Assembly: GCA_017512365.1 (NCBI GenBank) | Contig: JAFWGQ010000065.1 | Coordinates: 41,524-105,523, forward strand | Source: Mogibacterium sp. | GTDB lineage: Bacteria > Bacillota > Clostridia > Peptostreptococcales > Anaerovoracaceae | Direction of reading: 5' to 3' | DNA length: 64,000 nt | Part shown: positions 16,114 through 25,931 of the stretch, in pieces | Layout of the letters: each line of letters opens with the position of its first letter | Position numbering within the stretch: position 1 is the stretch's first letter | Notes under the pieces: generated by a model | What the model was told of the DNA's origin: nothing | Databases searched by the model: none | What the model saw: the letters and a program-made list of their open reading frames with translations, nothing else | Position numbers and translations under genes: made by a program

Positions 16114-16908
16114 ATGGACAGAAGCAGTGAGATCATCAGAACAGAGCATCTGGACTCGGGGTACGGACGCAGGGTCGTAGTTGCGGATGCTGAGATATCC
16201 GTGAAACGGGGAGAGATACTCGTACTCATCGGACCCAACGGCGCAGGAAAATCGACGGTACTCAGGACCGTAGCGGGACAGCTGGAGGCCATCGCGGGAA
16301 CGGTGTACATAGACGGAAGAGAGCGGTCTTCTCTTCAGGCTTCTGAGATCGCAAGGAAGCAGGCGGTCATGCTCACGGACAGGAAGCCGGCTGAGCGAAT
16401 GACATGCGAAGAGGTCGTATCGCTCGGGAGGTATCCGTACACCGGAAGGCTCGGGATCCTTTCAGAAGAGGATAAGCGCATAGTCAGGGACACGATGGAG
16501 CTCGTCCGCATCGGCGGACTTGCCGACAGGGAGTACGATGCGATAAGCGACGGACAGAGGCAGCGGGTATTGCTCGCCAGGGCAATATGTCAGGAGCCTG
16601 AGATAATGATACTCGACGAGCCGACATCGTATCTCGACATACGTCACAAGCTCGAATTCATAGACCTGCTGAAGTCGCTGGTCAGAGACAGAAAGATAGG
16701 AGTCATCATGTCGATGCACGAGCTCGAGCTCGCATACATAACTGCGGATGATCTTCTGTGCATCGATTCTGAAGGCGGCATATGCATGTCCGGCAAGCCG
16801 GACGAAGTATTCAGCGACAGCAGGCTCAGCTCTCTCTACGGACTCGAAGAGGGCAGGCTGAGCAGGCTTTACTCGGATTTTCTCGGAGGACTTGGATCGG
16901 ATGGCTAA
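16114..16908 (+). CDS. ABC transporter ATP-binding protein (BtuD/FecE type)
   Basis: A 264-residue ATPase that powers the permease before it. It has Walker [10 protein letters not shown] near 38-46, the ABC signature in a slightly altered form (ISDGQRQRV instead of LSGGQ), Walker [13 protein letters not shown] near 164-175 and the H-loop His in MSMHEL near 206. It overlaps the following cbiP start by 8 bases, so the importer and the biosynthesis genes are translationally linked. Confidence 0.93.
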   Translation: MDRSSEIIRTEHLDSGYGRRVVVADAEISVKRGEILVLIGPNGAGKSTVLRTVAGQLEAIAGTVYIDGRERSSLQASEIARKQAVMLTDRKPAERMTCEEVVSLGRYPYTGRLGILSEEDKRIVRDTMELVRIGGLADREYDAISDGQRQRVLLARAICQEPEIMILDEPTSYLDIRHKLEFIDLLKSLVRDRKIGVIMSMHELELAYITADDLLCIDSEGGICMSGKPDEVFSDSRLSSLYGLEEGRLSRLYSDFLGGLGSDG

Positions 16909-18394
16909 AGTCATAATGGTGCAGGGCACGATGTCCAATGCAGGCAAGAGCCTTATTGCAGCCGGACTGTGCCGCATATTCAGACAGGACGGATACAGGG
17001 CGGCCCCGTTCAAATCGCAGAACATGGCCCTCAATTCCTTCGCGACGAAGGAAGGTCTTGAGATGAGCAGGGCGCAGGCGGTGCAGGCTGAAGCTGCGGG
17101 CATCGAACCGCTGGTATGCATGAATCCGGTGCTGCTGAAGCCGACCGATGATCAGGGCTCGCAGGTGATAGTGAACGGAAAGTCCATCGGCAGCATGAAG
17201 GCCCGCGACTACTTCAGATTCAAGACCGAACTGATCCCCGTCATAAAAGAAGCCTTCAGAAAGCTTGAGGACAGCTTCGACATAATAGTCATAGAAGGCG
17301 CGGGCTCGCCTGCAGAGATCAACCTCAGAGAGAACGACATAGTCAACATGGGTCTCGCGGAGATGGTGGACGCTCCGGTGATACTCGTCGGGGACATAGA
17401 CAGGGGCGGCGTTTTCGCCCAGCTCCTCGGCACGCTGATGCTCCTTGAGGATGACGAAAAGGAAAGAGTGAAGGGCCTCATCATAAACAAGTTCAGGGGA
17501 GACGCCTCGCTTCTGGACAGCGGCATAGAGATGCTCGAAGAAAAATGCGGGGTCCCGGTCGTCGGCACTGTCCCTTATGCAGACTTAAAGATCGAGGATG
17601 AGGATTCGCTCTCGGAGAGGCTCGCGGCGGACAAAAGGGGCCTCGTGGACATAGCCGTAGTGAGGCTCCCGAAGATATCAAACTTCACTGACTTCGATGT
17701 GTTCGGGCAGTATCCCGACGTTTCGGTGAGATATGTCAGCGAAGCTGAAGAGCTGCGGGGCGCCGATATGATCGTGATCCCCGGTTCGAAGAGCACGATC
17801 GCTGATCTTGAGTGGATGCGCGGACAGGGCCTTGCGGATGAGATCATAAGACTGAGCGGAGAAGGCGTGCCGGTGTTCGGCATATGCGGAGGCTACCAGA
17901 TGCTCGGAACGAAAGTGTCCGACCCGGAGGGAGTCGAAGGCGGAGGAGAAGCGGGAGGACTCGGACTGCTGCCTGTGTCGACTGTGCTTTCGGGAGTCAA
18001 GAAGACAGAGCAGTTCCGGGGGGCTTTCTGTGACGCTGAAGGGATCTTTTCCGGTCTTTCGGGCCTCGGGATAGAAGGCTATGAGATACACGCCGGAAGG
18101 ACATGTCGTGACGGCGATCCGGGACGGTCTGTTTCCGGGTTTACATCCGGGGATACGGGAGCATGCTGCGGAAACATATACGGCACATACATACACGGCA
18201 TATTCGACAGCAACGGGATAGCAGGAACTGTGGTGAAGGCTCTGGCGGACAGGAAGGGCGCGGCGCTTTCTGCCTGTGATGAGCTGAGCCGCAGGGAATT
18301 CAGGGAAATGGAATACGACAGACTGGCGGACATGCTGAGAGAACATCTCGACATGGACCGCATCTACTCCATGCTGAGGGAGGCTGCATTTTGA
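16901..18394 (+). CDS. cbiP: Cobyric acid synthase CbiP/CobQ
   Basis: Glutamine-dependent amidation of the b, d, e and g side chains of adenosylcobyrinate diamide. The protein of about 497 residues has an N-terminal dethiobiotin synthetase-like ATP domain ([11 protein letters not shown] at the start, [10 protein letters not shown] near 168) and a C-terminal class I amidotransferase domain with the nucleophile in [10 protein letters not shown] and the catalytic His in YIHGIFD. ATG 16901 with GGAGGA upstream is preferred to an in-frame TTG at 16892. The gene overlaps its neighbours at both ends. Confidence 0.96.
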   Translation: MAKVIMVQGTMSNAGKSLIAAGLCRIFRQDGYRAAPFKSQNMALNSFATKEGLEMSRAQAVQAEAAGIEPLVCMNPVLLKPTDDQGSQVIVNGKSIGSMKARDYFRFKTELIPVIKEAFRKLEDSFDIIVIEGAGSPAEINLRENDIVNMGLAEMVDAPVILVGDIDRGGVFAQLLGTLMLLEDDEKERVKGLIINKFRGDASLLDSGIEMLEEKCGVPVVGTVPYADLKIEDEDSLSERLAADKRGLVDIAVVRLPKISNFTDFDVFGQYPDVSVRYVSEAEELRGADMIVIPGSKSTIADLEWMRGQGLADEIIRLSGEGVPVFGICGGYQMLGTKVSDPEGVEGGGEAGGLGLLPVSTVLSGVKKTEQFRGAFCDAEGIFSGLSGLGIEGYEIHAGRTCRDGDPGRSVSGFTSGDTGACCGNIYGTYIHGIFDSNGIAGTVVKALADRKGAALSACDELSRREFREMEYDRLADMLREHLDMDRIYSMLREAAF

Positions 18395-19473
18395 CAAGCA
18401 AAGACGCTTTCGACAAAAATACGTATGAAGAGATACTCCGCAGATGGGACAGGATCGCCAAGCCTCTCGGCAGCCTCGGGCGCTTCGAGGAGATGATCGC
18501 ACGCATCGGAGCCGTGCAGGGCACAGCGGATGTGGACATATCGAAGCGCGCCGTCATCATGATGTGCGCCGATAACGGCATCGTGGAGGAAGGCATAAGC
18601 CAGTCCGGCCAGGAGGTCACACGCTCCGTGGCGGAGTGGATGGGACGCGGCGAGAGCTCGGTCTGCCGTCTGGCGGCTGTCTGCAAAGCGGATACCGTCC
18701 CTGTCGATGCGGGGATAAACATGGAAGGCTCGCCTCGCGGCGTGGCTGAGCGCAAGGTGATGAAGGGCACGAGAAACTTCAGAAAAGAGCCTGCCATGAC
18801 CGAGGATGAGTGCATGCAGGCGATAAACGCCGGTATAGATACGGTATGCGAATGCAGCATGGAGGGATACAGGCTGCTCGCGGCCGGAGAGATGGGCATA
18901 GGAAACACCACGACGAGCGCGGCCCTGGCGGCTGCTCTGCTCGGCCTCGATGTCGATGAGGTGACCGGAAGGGGAGCCGGACTGAGCGACGACGGACTGA
19001 AGCGCAAGAAGGAGATAATAAGGGAAGCTCTCGACAGATACCACCCTGACGGTGCGGACGTGAGGAGCCCTGAATATGCGATGGAGATGCTCTCCGCTGT
19101 TGGAGGCCTGGATATAGCCGGGATGGCGGGAGTGTTCATCGGAGGAGCCATTTACCGCATACCGGTGGTAATAGACGGTTTCATAAGCGCGGTCGCGGCT
19201 CTGGTCGCCGAAAGGCTGGCGCCGGGGTGCCGCAGCTGCATGCTTGCATCGCACTGCGGCAGGGAGCCCGGCATGAAGAAGGTGCTGGATGAGCTGGGGC
19301 TTGAGCCTGTCATAGATGCCGGGCTCGCCCTCGGAGAGGGCACCGGCGCCATGATGCTCTTCCCGCTGCTCGATGCCGCCCTTGCGCTGTACAGGGACGG
19401 CCTTGTCTTCGATGACACGGAAGTGGAGCAATATGAGCGCTTCGAGACAAAAGAAGGGAGCGCAGCAGAATGA
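18391..19473 (+). CDS. cobT: Nicotinate-nucleotide--dimethylbenzimidazole phosphoribosyltransferase CobT
   Basis: Activates the lower-ligand base by attaching ribose phosphate from nicotinate mononucleotide (alpha-ribazole phosphate formation). The 360-residue length is typical. Visible motifs are [11 protein letters not shown] near 24, the [14 protein letters not shown] segment near 164 and the catalytic Glu region LALGEGTGA near 316. The start codon is TTG at 18391, overlapping the cbiP stop in TTGA. No bza genes for dimethylbenzimidazole synthesis are in this window, so the natural base is unknown. Confidence 0.95.
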   Translation: MTSKDAFDKNTYEEILRRWDRIAKPLGSLGRFEEMIARIGAVQGTADVDISKRAVIMMCADNGIVEEGISQSGQEVTRSVAEWMGRGESSVCRLAAVCKADTVPVDAGINMEGSPRGVAERKVMKGTRNFRKEPAMTEDECMQAINAGIDTVCECSMEGYRLLAAGEMGIGNTTTSAALAAALLGLDVDEVTGRGAGLSDDGLKRKKEIIREALDRYHPDGADVRSPEYAMEMLSAVGGLDIAGMAGVFIGGAIYRIPVVIDGFISAVAALVAERLAPGCRSCMLASHCGREPGMKKVLDELGLEPVIDAGLALGEGTGAMMLFPLLDAALALYRDGLVFDDTEVEQYERFETKEGSAAE

Positions 19474-19973
19474 CCGTTCTCATCATAGGTTATCCGGAAA
19501 GCGGCAAGTCTGAGCTTGCCGAGAACATGGTCATGGAGATGGCTTCCCCGGGAGAACGCGTGTATCTGGCGACCATGATCCCCTGCGGCGATGAAGGCGC
19601 CGCCAGGGTAGAAAGACACAGGAAGATGCGTGAGGGCAAGGGCTTCGAAACGATAGAAGCTCCCTTTGACGTCGCATCCTCTGTCGAAGAAAATGGAGGC
19701 TGCGCAGACAGGACCGTGCTCCTGGAATGCCTCTCCAACCTCGCCGCGAACGAGCTGTTCGAAAGGCATGTGAGCGCGGATGCCGCGGCGGACAGGATAA
19801 GCTCAGACATCGCGAGGCTGAAGGGATTCGTCCGCGATCTCGTGATCGTCAGCAACCATTATGAGATAAAAGCAGATTTCGATGAAGAGACAGTGATGTA
19901 CGCGAAGATGCTCGATACACTGAACGACAGGATCAGCGCCGTCGCGGACAAAGTGATAAGGATAGAGCCGTAA
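19470..19973 (+). CDS. cobU: Adenosylcobinamide kinase/guanylyltransferase CobU
   Basis: Phosphorylates adenosylcobinamide and converts it to the GDP form for nucleotide-loop assembly. The 167-residue protein carries the P-loop as GYPESGKSE near 7-15; in most CobU proteins the loop reads GGxRSGKS, so Arg is replaced here. ERHRKMR near 49 holds the candidate guanylylated His, and LLECLSNL near 85 follows. It overlaps cobT in ATGA and precedes cobS by 6 bases. The family call rests on motifs plus the cobT-cobU-cobS-cobC order. Confidence 0.9.
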   Translation: MTVLIIGYPESGKSELAENMVMEMASPGERVYLATMIPCGDEGAARVERHRKMREGKGFETIEAPFDVASSVEENGGCADRTVLLECLSNLAANELFERHVSADAAADRISSDIARLKGFVRDLVIVSNHYEIKADFDEETVMYAKMLDTLNDRISAVADKVIRIEP

Positions 19974-19979
19974 CAGAAC

Positions 19980-20768
19980 ATGAAAGTACTAAGGAGCACA
20001 GCAGTCGCGTTCGCGCAGTATTCGAGGATACCGGTGCCGCGCTTCGAGTGGAGAGAAGAGGACATGAGATACAGCCTGTCGGCCTTCCCTCTGGTCGGAG
20101 CGGTGACCGGTGCGCTTTTCTGCGCGGTCTTCGTGCTGTGCCGGCGCTTTGCGCTTCCCGATACGGCGGCCGCTCTCCTGCTGACCGCGGTCCCGCTTCT
20201 GGTAACAGGGGGCTTCCATGTCGACGGTTTCATGGATACCGCGGATGCCCTGAGTTCATACAGGACAAAGGAAGAAAAACTCGCGATACTCAAGGACCCT
20301 CACATCGGAGCCTTCGCGGTCATAAGACTGGCGATATGCGGCCTTGTATTCATCGCCTCGCTCATCACTCTGCTGGCATCGGAGGCAGCGCCCGGACTGA
20401 TCATGGTCATGGCCGCGGCCTTCGTTCTCGCAAGGAGCCTCAGTGCGGTATCCGTACTGACATTCAGGTCCGCGAAGAACGAGGGCATGCTTTACTATGA
20501 GGCATCATCCGCAGTCGAAGGACGGGGCGTGAATCTGACGTTCAGCTTCATATGGGCGGCGCTCTCTTCAGCGCTGATGGTATATTACGGAAAAACCGCA
20601 GGCATCGCCGGGATCGCTGCCGCGGTCCTGAGCTTTGTATGGTATAAATATAAGAGCTATAAGGAGTTCGGCGGCATCACCGGAGATACCGCCGGATACT
20701 TCGTCGTTATATGCGAGACGGCGGCCGCCGCGGCTGCGGCACTGACCGCTGTTCTCGTTGCGGTATAG
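19980..20768 (+). CDS. cobS: Adenosylcobinamide-GDP ribazoletransferase CobS (cobalamin synthase)
   Basis: Integral membrane enzyme that joins adenosylcobinamide-GDP and alpha-ribazole (phosphate). The 262-residue protein has the CobS start pattern (AFAQYSRIPVP near 9-19), the GGFHVDGFMDTADALSSY signature near 79-96 with Mg2+-binding Asp residues, KDPHIGAFAVI near 103, and about six membrane segments. The ribosome binding site is weak; cotranscription with cobU and cobC is likely. Confidence 0.95.
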   Translation: MKVLRSTAVAFAQYSRIPVPRFEWREEDMRYSLSAFPLVGAVTGALFCAVFVLCRRFALPDTAAALLLTAVPLLVTGGFHVDGFMDTADALSSYRTKEEKLAILKDPHIGAFAVIRLAICGLVFIASLITLLASEAAPGLIMVMAAAFVLARSLSAVSVLTFRSAKNEGMLYYEASSAVEGRGVNLTFSFIWAALSSALMVYYGKTAGIAGIAAAVLSFVWYKYKSYKEFGGITGDTAGYFVVICETAAAAAAALTAVLVAV

Positions 20769-20783
20769 GGAGGAGACACAAAG

Positions 20784-21440
20784 ATGCGCTGCTATCTTAT
20801 TAGACACGGAATGACAGAAGGAAACACAAAACGCTGTTTCAACGGCTGCAGGACCGATGAGCCGCTGACCGCAGAAGGCAGGGATGCCCTCAAGACGATA
20901 GAAGGCATCCCTGACGGAGCCGTGCTTTTCTCAAGCCCGATGAAGAGGGCTCTGGAGACCGCCGCGATCATGTTCCCTGACAAAGAGCCTGTGATCATAG
21001 ATGATCTCAGAGAGATGGATTTCGGGATATTCGAGGGGAAGAACCACAGCATGCTCGACGGAGACCCGGAATACCAGGCATGGCTCGACAGCGGCGGGCG
21101 CATGAGAGTACCCGGCGGCGAGAGCATCGCGGACGTGGTCGAAAGAAGCGGCAAGGCGCTTGCCCGTGCCGTATCGGAGGCGGAAAAGAGAGGTGCGGAC
21201 ACCATCTGCATAGTAGCTCACGGAGGACTGTTCATGGCCCTGATGAGCAGCCTGACAGGCGAGGACGCGCTGAAATTCAATCCGCCCAACGGAGCGGGGT
21301 TTATCGTAGAACTGGAGACTGATGATGCGGGAAATGTCACTTCTGCAACTTCATATGATCGCTTTCTCGGCGGGCTTCGTGATGGATCTTCTGGCTGGAG
21401 ATCCCCGGAATATACCCCACCCGGTAGTCTGGATCGGTAA
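20784..21440 (+). CDS. cobC: Histidine phosphatase family protein, probable alpha-ribazole phosphatase CobC
   Basis: A 218-residue phosphoglycerate mutase-like phosphatase with the catalytic RHGMTEGN motif at residues 7-14, FSSPMKRALETA near 51, the acidic EMDFGIFEG segment and the second catalytic His in IVAHGGLFM near 146. Position among cobU, cobS and cbiB makes removal of the 5'-phosphate from alpha-ribazole phosphate the likely role. GGAGG precedes ATG 20784. Its last 35-40 codons overlap the start of cbiB in another frame, an unusually long overlap. Confidence 0.88.
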   Translation: MRCYLIRHGMTEGNTKRCFNGCRTDEPLTAEGRDALKTIEGIPDGAVLFSSPMKRALETAAIMFPDKEPVIIDDLREMDFGIFEGKNHSMLDGDPEYQAWLDSGGRMRVPGGESIADVVERSGKALARAVSEAEKRGADTICIVAHGGLFMALMSSLTGEDALKFNPPNGAGFIVELETDDAGNVTSATSYDRFLGGLRDGSSGWRSPEYTPPGSLDR

Positions 21441-22344
21441 GCTGATCGCCCTGCTCGACAGGAAGCTCCTCGGAAATATACCGGAGGACAGGACCGACCC
21501 GGACAAAAGAGACAGAAAGGCTGAGCGTTGCAGAGGCCTCATCCTCGTCCTGATCGTGATCGCGGTCACGGCTGCGCTGACTGCCGCGCTGATGTATGCG
21601 TCGTACAGTATCTCAACTCTTGCGGGAGTCATCGTCGAAGCTGTACTCACCTGCTATATGCTGGCTCAGACGAGCCTGAGAAGGGAGAGCATGAAGGTAT
21701 ACCGCGAGCTGGAGGAGGGCAGCCTCGAAGGAGCGAGGAAGGCCGTCTCGATGATAGTGGGACGCGACACGCAGTTCCTCGATGCGGAGGGAGTCACGAA
21801 GGCTGCGGTCGAGACAGTGGCCGAGAACTTCTCCGACGGGGTCATCGCTCCGATGCTGTACGCCGCTGTCGGAGGCCCGGTGCTCGGGATGACATACAAG
21901 GCGGTCAATACCATGGACTCCATGATCGGATACAGAAACGACAGATACATGTGGTTCGGGACCGCTGCTGCAAGGCTCGATGACGCCGCAAACTATATCC
22001 CCTCGAGGATAAGCGCGTTGCTTCTGATCGCATGCAGCGCTCTCTGCGGAAGGGACTTTGACCCGAAAAGGGCCTTACGCATATGGAAGCGCGACAGATA
22101 TAAACACAAGAGCCCGAATGCTGCCCAGACCGAAAGCGCTGCAGCGGGTGCGCTCGGCATACAGCTTGCCGGGAATGCGCAGTACTTTGGTAAGACAGTA
22201 AAAAAACCTTACATAGGAGATAAGACCAGGGAAGTTGAAGCCGAAGACATAGTGAGGATGAACAGGCTCATGAGCATATCCTCGTTTGCCGGCTTTGCCC
22301 TGTGCGTCCTGGCGATGGGCGCGGCGCTTATCGCCGGCAGATAA
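21325..22344 (+). CDS. cbiB: Adenosylcobinamide-phosphate synthase CbiB
   Basis: Membrane enzyme that attaches aminopropanol (phosphate) to adenosylcobyric acid. It has the signature LLAGDPRNIPHPVVWIGKLI near 22-41 and the later ETVAENFSDGVIAPMLY near 166-182 and YKAVNTMDSM near 194. There are four to five hydrophobic segments. The start is ambiguous (ATG at 21322, 21325 or 21337); GGAG 7 bases before 21325 favours that one. Any of these starts leaves about 100 or more bases overlapping cobC. Confidence 0.94.
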   Translation: MREMSLLQLHMIAFSAGFVMDLLAGDPRNIPHPVVWIGKLIALLDRKLLGNIPEDRTDPDKRDRKAERCRGLILVLIVIAVTAALTAALMYASYSISTLAGVIVEAVLTCYMLAQTSLRRESMKVYRELEEGSLEGARKAVSMIVGRDTQFLDAEGVTKAAVETVAENFSDGVIAPMLYAAVGGPVLGMTYKAVNTMDSMIGYRNDRYMWFGTAAARLDDAANYIPSRISALLLIACSALCGRDFDPKRALRIWKRDRYKHKSPNAAQTESAAAGALGIQLAGNAQYFGKTVKKPYIGDKTREVEAEDIVRMNRLMSISSFAGFALCVLAMGAALIAGR

Positions 22345-22349
22345 ATCAA

Positions 22350-23405
22350 ATGGGTGATGAGAACAAAGACATCGTGAATGAGGCTGTCCACGGAGGCGAT
22401 GTGTACCGCAATGAGGTCAGGCTGGACTTTTCGGCCAACCTGAACCCTCTTGAGATGCCCGCTTCGGTAGCTGAGGCGATGATGACCGGCCTCGAAGAGA
22501 TACATCAGTATCCGGATCCGCAGCAGCAGAAACTCCGTGAGGGCATAGCTTCATTTGAAGGAACCGGTCCTGACCATATCATCTGCGGAAACGGGGCCTC
22601 TGAACTCATAATGGCGGCGGTCCACGCGCTGAAGCCGAAAAAGGCTCTTGTAACGGCGCCGTGCTATGCAGGTTATGCCGCGGCGCTAAGGGCAGAGGAC
22701 GCCGTCATAGAGGAGCATCACCTCAGAGAGGAAGATGATTTCGCCGTTGACGAAGGGATCCTCGGGAAGATCACTTCCGATACGGACATCGTCTTCGCCG
22801 CCGATCCCAACAATCCGAACGGAAGCCTTCTGGATCCGGAACTGAAAAAACAGATCGCGGTCAAATGTGACAGATGCGGGGCGGTCACGGTGTTCGACGA
22901 GTGCTTCATGCCGCTGACCGGAGAATGGACAGAGCGAAAAGCGGTCACAGACAACGCTCTTCATCTAAGAGCGTTCACGAAGACCTTCGCGATCCCCGGC
23001 ATCAGGCTGGGCTACATGATATCCACCGATACAGAACTTCTGAAAAGCATCGGAAAGCATCTTCCGGAGTGGAACGTCTCGCGTATCGCGGAGCGGACCG
23101 GAGAGGCGGCATCAGAGGTGCTTGCCGAAACTGATTACATCGAAAGATCTGTAAGGATGATAGAGAAAGAAAGAGCGTATCTCAGCAAAGAACTTGCCGG
23201 ATGCGGGATCAGGGTGTACCCGGGTGACGCGAATTACCTCCTTATAAAGAGCGTCCCCGATCTGTACGACAGGCTTCTTGCGAAAGGGATCCTGATAAGG
23301 CGCTGCGCGAATTTCAGCGGCCTTGACGAGACATATTTCAGGATAGCCGTAAGGCGGCGCGAAGAAAACGAAACACTGATAAAAACGATAGGAGAGATCC
23401 TGTGA
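22350..23405 (+). CDS. cobD: PLP-dependent aminotransferase/L-threonine-O-3-phosphate decarboxylase (CobD type)
   Basis: A fold-type I PLP enzyme of about 351 residues of the HisC/CobD group. It starts VHGGDVYRNEVRLDFSANLNP, the CobD-like opening, has NPNGSLL near 150, DECFMPLTGE near 185 and the PLP lysine in FTKTFAIPGIRLGY near 210. Between cbiB and cbiC, the likely reaction is decarboxylation of threonine phosphate to aminopropanol phosphate, the substrate of CbiB. A histidinol-phosphate aminotransferase activity cannot be excluded from sequence. ATG 22350 has only a weak ribosome binding site 5 bases after the cbiB stop. Confidence 0.88.
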   Translation: MGDENKDIVNEAVHGGDVYRNEVRLDFSANLNPLEMPASVAEAMMTGLEEIHQYPDPQQQKLREGIASFEGTGPDHIICGNGASELIMAAVHALKPKKALVTAPCYAGYAAALRAEDAVIEEHHLREEDDFAVDEGILGKITSDTDIVFAADPNNPNGSLLDPELKKQIAVKCDRCGAVTVFDECFMPLTGEWTERKAVTDNALHLRAFTKTFAIPGIRLGYMISTDTELLKSIGKHLPEWNVSRIAERTGEAASEVLAETDYIERSVRMIEKERAYLSKELAGCGIRVYPGDANYLLIKSVPDLYDRLLAKGILIRRCANFSGLDETYFRIAVRRREENETLIKTIGEIL

Positions 23406-24040
23406 CCGAACACGTAAAACCGCAGGACATAGAAGCGAGGAGCTTTGAGATAATAAAGGCGGAGCTGGATGCCATGGGCATAAGCCTGGATCCGGAGAAG
23501 GATCCGGTCATAAGAAGGGCGATACACACATCGGCCGATTTCGATTACGCCGAAACGCTCTGCTTTTCGCCTGACGCCGTGCGCATCGCAAAGGACCTCA
23601 TGCGCTCGGGAGCGGATGTGGTCAGCGATACCAACATGGCGCTCACCGGCATAAACAAAAGGAAGCTGGCAGCACACGGCGGAAGCGCCCGCTGCTACAT
23701 GGCGGATGAGGATGTCGCTGCCGAAGCAAATGATCGGGGCATCACGCGAGCATCGGTCAGCATGGAGCATGCAGCCCGCGATGCGAAGGAGTCCGGCCGC
23801 AAGACGGTCTTCGCGATAGGAAACGCTCCTACCGCCCTGATGACTCTCAGGGAGATGCACGATAAGGGCGTATATACCCCGGACTTCGTGATCGGAGTCC
23901 CTGTCGGCTTTGTGAATGTGGTCGAAGCAAAGGAGCTCATACTCGAAACAGATATACCCTGCATAGTCAACAGGGGACGAAAGGGCGGGAGCAACGTGGC
24001 GGCGGCCATAGTCAACGCCATACTGTACTCGATGGGATAG
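23402..24040 (+). CDS. cbiC: Cobalt-precorrin-8 methylmutase CbiC
   Basis: Moves the C-11 methyl group to C-12 to form cobyrinic acid. The 212-residue protein carries the family motif RRAIHTSADFDYAE near 38-51 with the catalytic His, DTNMALTGI near 80 and FAIGNAPTAL near 139. The start is GTG 23402, overlapping the stop of cobD by 4 bases. cbiD begins directly after its stop. Confidence 0.95.
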   Translation: MTEHVKPQDIEARSFEIIKAELDAMGISLDPEKDPVIRRAIHTSADFDYAETLCFSPDAVRIAKDLMRSGADVVSDTNMALTGINKRKLAAHGGSARCYMADEDVAAEANDRGITRASVSMEHAARDAKESGRKTVFAIGNAPTALMTLREMHDKGVYTPDFVIGVPVGFVNVVEAKELILETDIPCIVNRGRKGGSNVAAAIVNAILYSMG

Positions 24041-25168
24041 ATGATGGAAAAGAAGCTCAGGAGCGGATTCACAACAGGAAGCTGCGCCGCAGCCGCATCG
24101 AAGGCTGCCGCGTGGATGCTGCTGACAGGAGAAGAAAAGGACAGCATTCGCATCTTCACTCCTTCCGGCAGGGCATTTGATGCGGAGATACTGGATACAC
24201 AGAGAGGCAGAGACAGCGTGAAGTGCGCCGTGAGAAAGGACGGCGGCGATGATCCCGACGTCACGACCGGAGCCCTGATATATGCAGACGTCAGGATGTC
24301 AGACTCCGGAGGCGTCAGGGTAGACGGAGGGGAAGGCGTCGGACGGGTCACGCGCCCGGGACTCGATCAGCCGCCGGGTGAAGCGGCGATCAACTCCGTG
24401 CCGCGCTCCATGATAAGACAGGAACTGGACGATGTTGCCGAAGCCTGCTCGTATGACGGCGGCTTTGATGTGATCATCTCGGTGCCCGGGGGCGGGGAGA
24501 TCGCTTCCCGCACATTCAATCCGAGGCTGGGCATCGAAGGAGGCATATCCATCATAGGCACTTCCGGCATAGTCGAACCGATGAGCGAGCAGGCCATACT
24601 GGACACCATAAAAGTCGAGCTCAGACAGAAAAAGGCCGAGGGCTGTACGACCGCCTTCGTGTCTCCGGGCAACTACGGCCTGGACTTCATGAGGGAGGAA
24701 TACGGCATCGACCTTGACCGCAGCGTGAAGTGCAGCAACTTCATCGGCCTGACGGTAGACATGGTGAGGGAGCTCGGATTCAGCGGCATGCTCCTCACAG
24801 GCCACGCAGGCAAGCTCGTCAAGGTCGCGGGAGGGATAATGAACACCCACTCGCGAGAAGCCGACTGCCGAATGGAGATCATCGCCTCGGCAGCGGCCAG
24901 GGAGGGCGCGCCGTCTGAGCTCATACGGAGCATCCTGGATTCGCTGACGACGGAGGAGGCCTTCGCGAAACTGAAGGGGGCTGATCCTGAACTGGCAGAC
25001 CGGACCGCGGCAGATCTGGTGGAACGCATCATATCTTCTCTCAGAAGGAGAGCCGGAGGAGAGCTGGATATCGAATGCATCATGTACACAAAGGAGAACG
25101 GCCTCGTCGCGTCGTCAGAAGGCGCCGGGGCGATGATAAAAGCAAACAGGGAGAACTGGAATGGATAG
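24041..25168 (+). CDS. cbiD: Cobalt-precorrin-5B C1-methyltransferase CbiD
   Basis: Methylates C-1 of the corrin ring. The 375-residue protein begins with the CbiD pattern RSGFTTGSCAAAASKAA at about 5-21 and contains GVGRVTRPGLDQPPGEAAIN near 106-125, IGTSGIVEPMS near 172 and LLTGHAGKLVKVAGGIMNTH near 252-271. It overlaps cbiF by 8 bases. It is specific to the anaerobic route. Confidence 0.96.
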   Translation: MMEKKLRSGFTTGSCAAAASKAAAWMLLTGEEKDSIRIFTPSGRAFDAEILDTQRGRDSVKCAVRKDGGDDPDVTTGALIYADVRMSDSGGVRVDGGEGVGRVTRPGLDQPPGEAAINSVPRSMIRQELDDVAEACSYDGGFDVIISVPGGGEIASRTFNPRLGIEGGISIIGTSGIVEPMSEQAILDTIKVELRQKKAEGCTTAFVSPGNYGLDFMREEYGIDLDRSVKCSNFIGLTVDMVRELGFSGMLLTGHAGKLVKVAGGIMNTHSREADCRMEIIASAAAREGAPSELIRSILDSLTTEEAFAKLKGADPELADRTAADLVERIISSLRRRAGGELDIECIMYTKENGLVASSEGAGAMIKANRENWNG

Positions 25169-25931
25169 GACGCAGGTATACTTCGTGGGCGCGGGCCCGG
25201 GGGCGGCGGACCTCATAACTTTAAGAGGGGCGAGGCTCATAAACGAAGCCGATGTGATCATATACGCCGGCTCTCTTGTGAACCCGCAGCTTCTGAATTA
25301 CGCTAATGAGTATGCTGAGATCCATAACAGCGCGCTTCTGACTCTTGAGGAAGTCCTGGATATAACGAAGCAGGCGGTGTCGGAGGGAAAGACTGTCTGC
25401 AGGCTGCATACGGGCGATCCGAGCCTGTACGGAGCGGTGCGCGAGCAGATGGACGCGCTCGATGAGCTGGGCATCAGCTATGAGACATGTCCCGGCGTTT
25501 CCGCAGCCTTCGGGGCGGCGGCGTCTCTCGATCTCGAATACACTCTTCCGGGTCTCTCGCAGACCCTCATCATAACGAGGATGGAGGGGCGCACGGCTGT
25601 CCCCGAAAAGGAGAGCATAGAAAGCTGGGCGGCGCACGGATCGACCATGGCGATATACCTCAGCGCGGGCATGCTCCCTGAGCTTTCCGCAAGGCTGATC
25701 GCGGGAGGATACAGAGGGGATACGCCTGCAGCCATAGTGTATAAGGCGACCTGGCCTGATGAGGAGGCTTACCGCTGCACTATAGCTGATCTCGCGGCGA
25801 CTGCTGAGGAGCACGGGATAACGAAGACCGCGATCATACTCGTGGGCGATGTCATCGCAGGGAGCGGGTATGGAAAGTCAAAGCTCTACGACAAGACTTT
25901 TTCGACGGAGTTCCGCAGGGCGAAGGAATGA
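25161..25931 (+). CDS. cbiF: Cobalt-precorrin-4 C11-methyltransferase CbiF
   Basis: SAM-dependent tetrapyrrole methyltransferase of 256 residues. It has VYFVGAGPGAADLITLRG at the N-terminus, the YAGSLV segment near 35, LHTGDPSLYGA near 82 and CPGVSAAFGAAA near 110. These motifs distinguish CbiF/CobM from CbiL and CbiH. It lies between cbiD and cbiG with short overlaps at both ends. Confidence 0.95.
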   Translation: MDRTQVYFVGAGPGAADLITLRGARLINEADVIIYAGSLVNPQLLNYANEYAEIHNSALLTLEEVLDITKQAVSEGKTVCRLHTGDPSLYGAVREQMDALDELGISYETCPGVSAAFGAAASLDLEYTLPGLSQTLIITRMEGRTAVPEKESIESWAAHGSTMAIYLSAGMLPELSARLIAGGYRGDTPAAIVYKATWPDEEAYRCTIADLAATAEEHGITKTAIILVGDVIAGSGYGKSKLYDKTFSTEFRRAKE

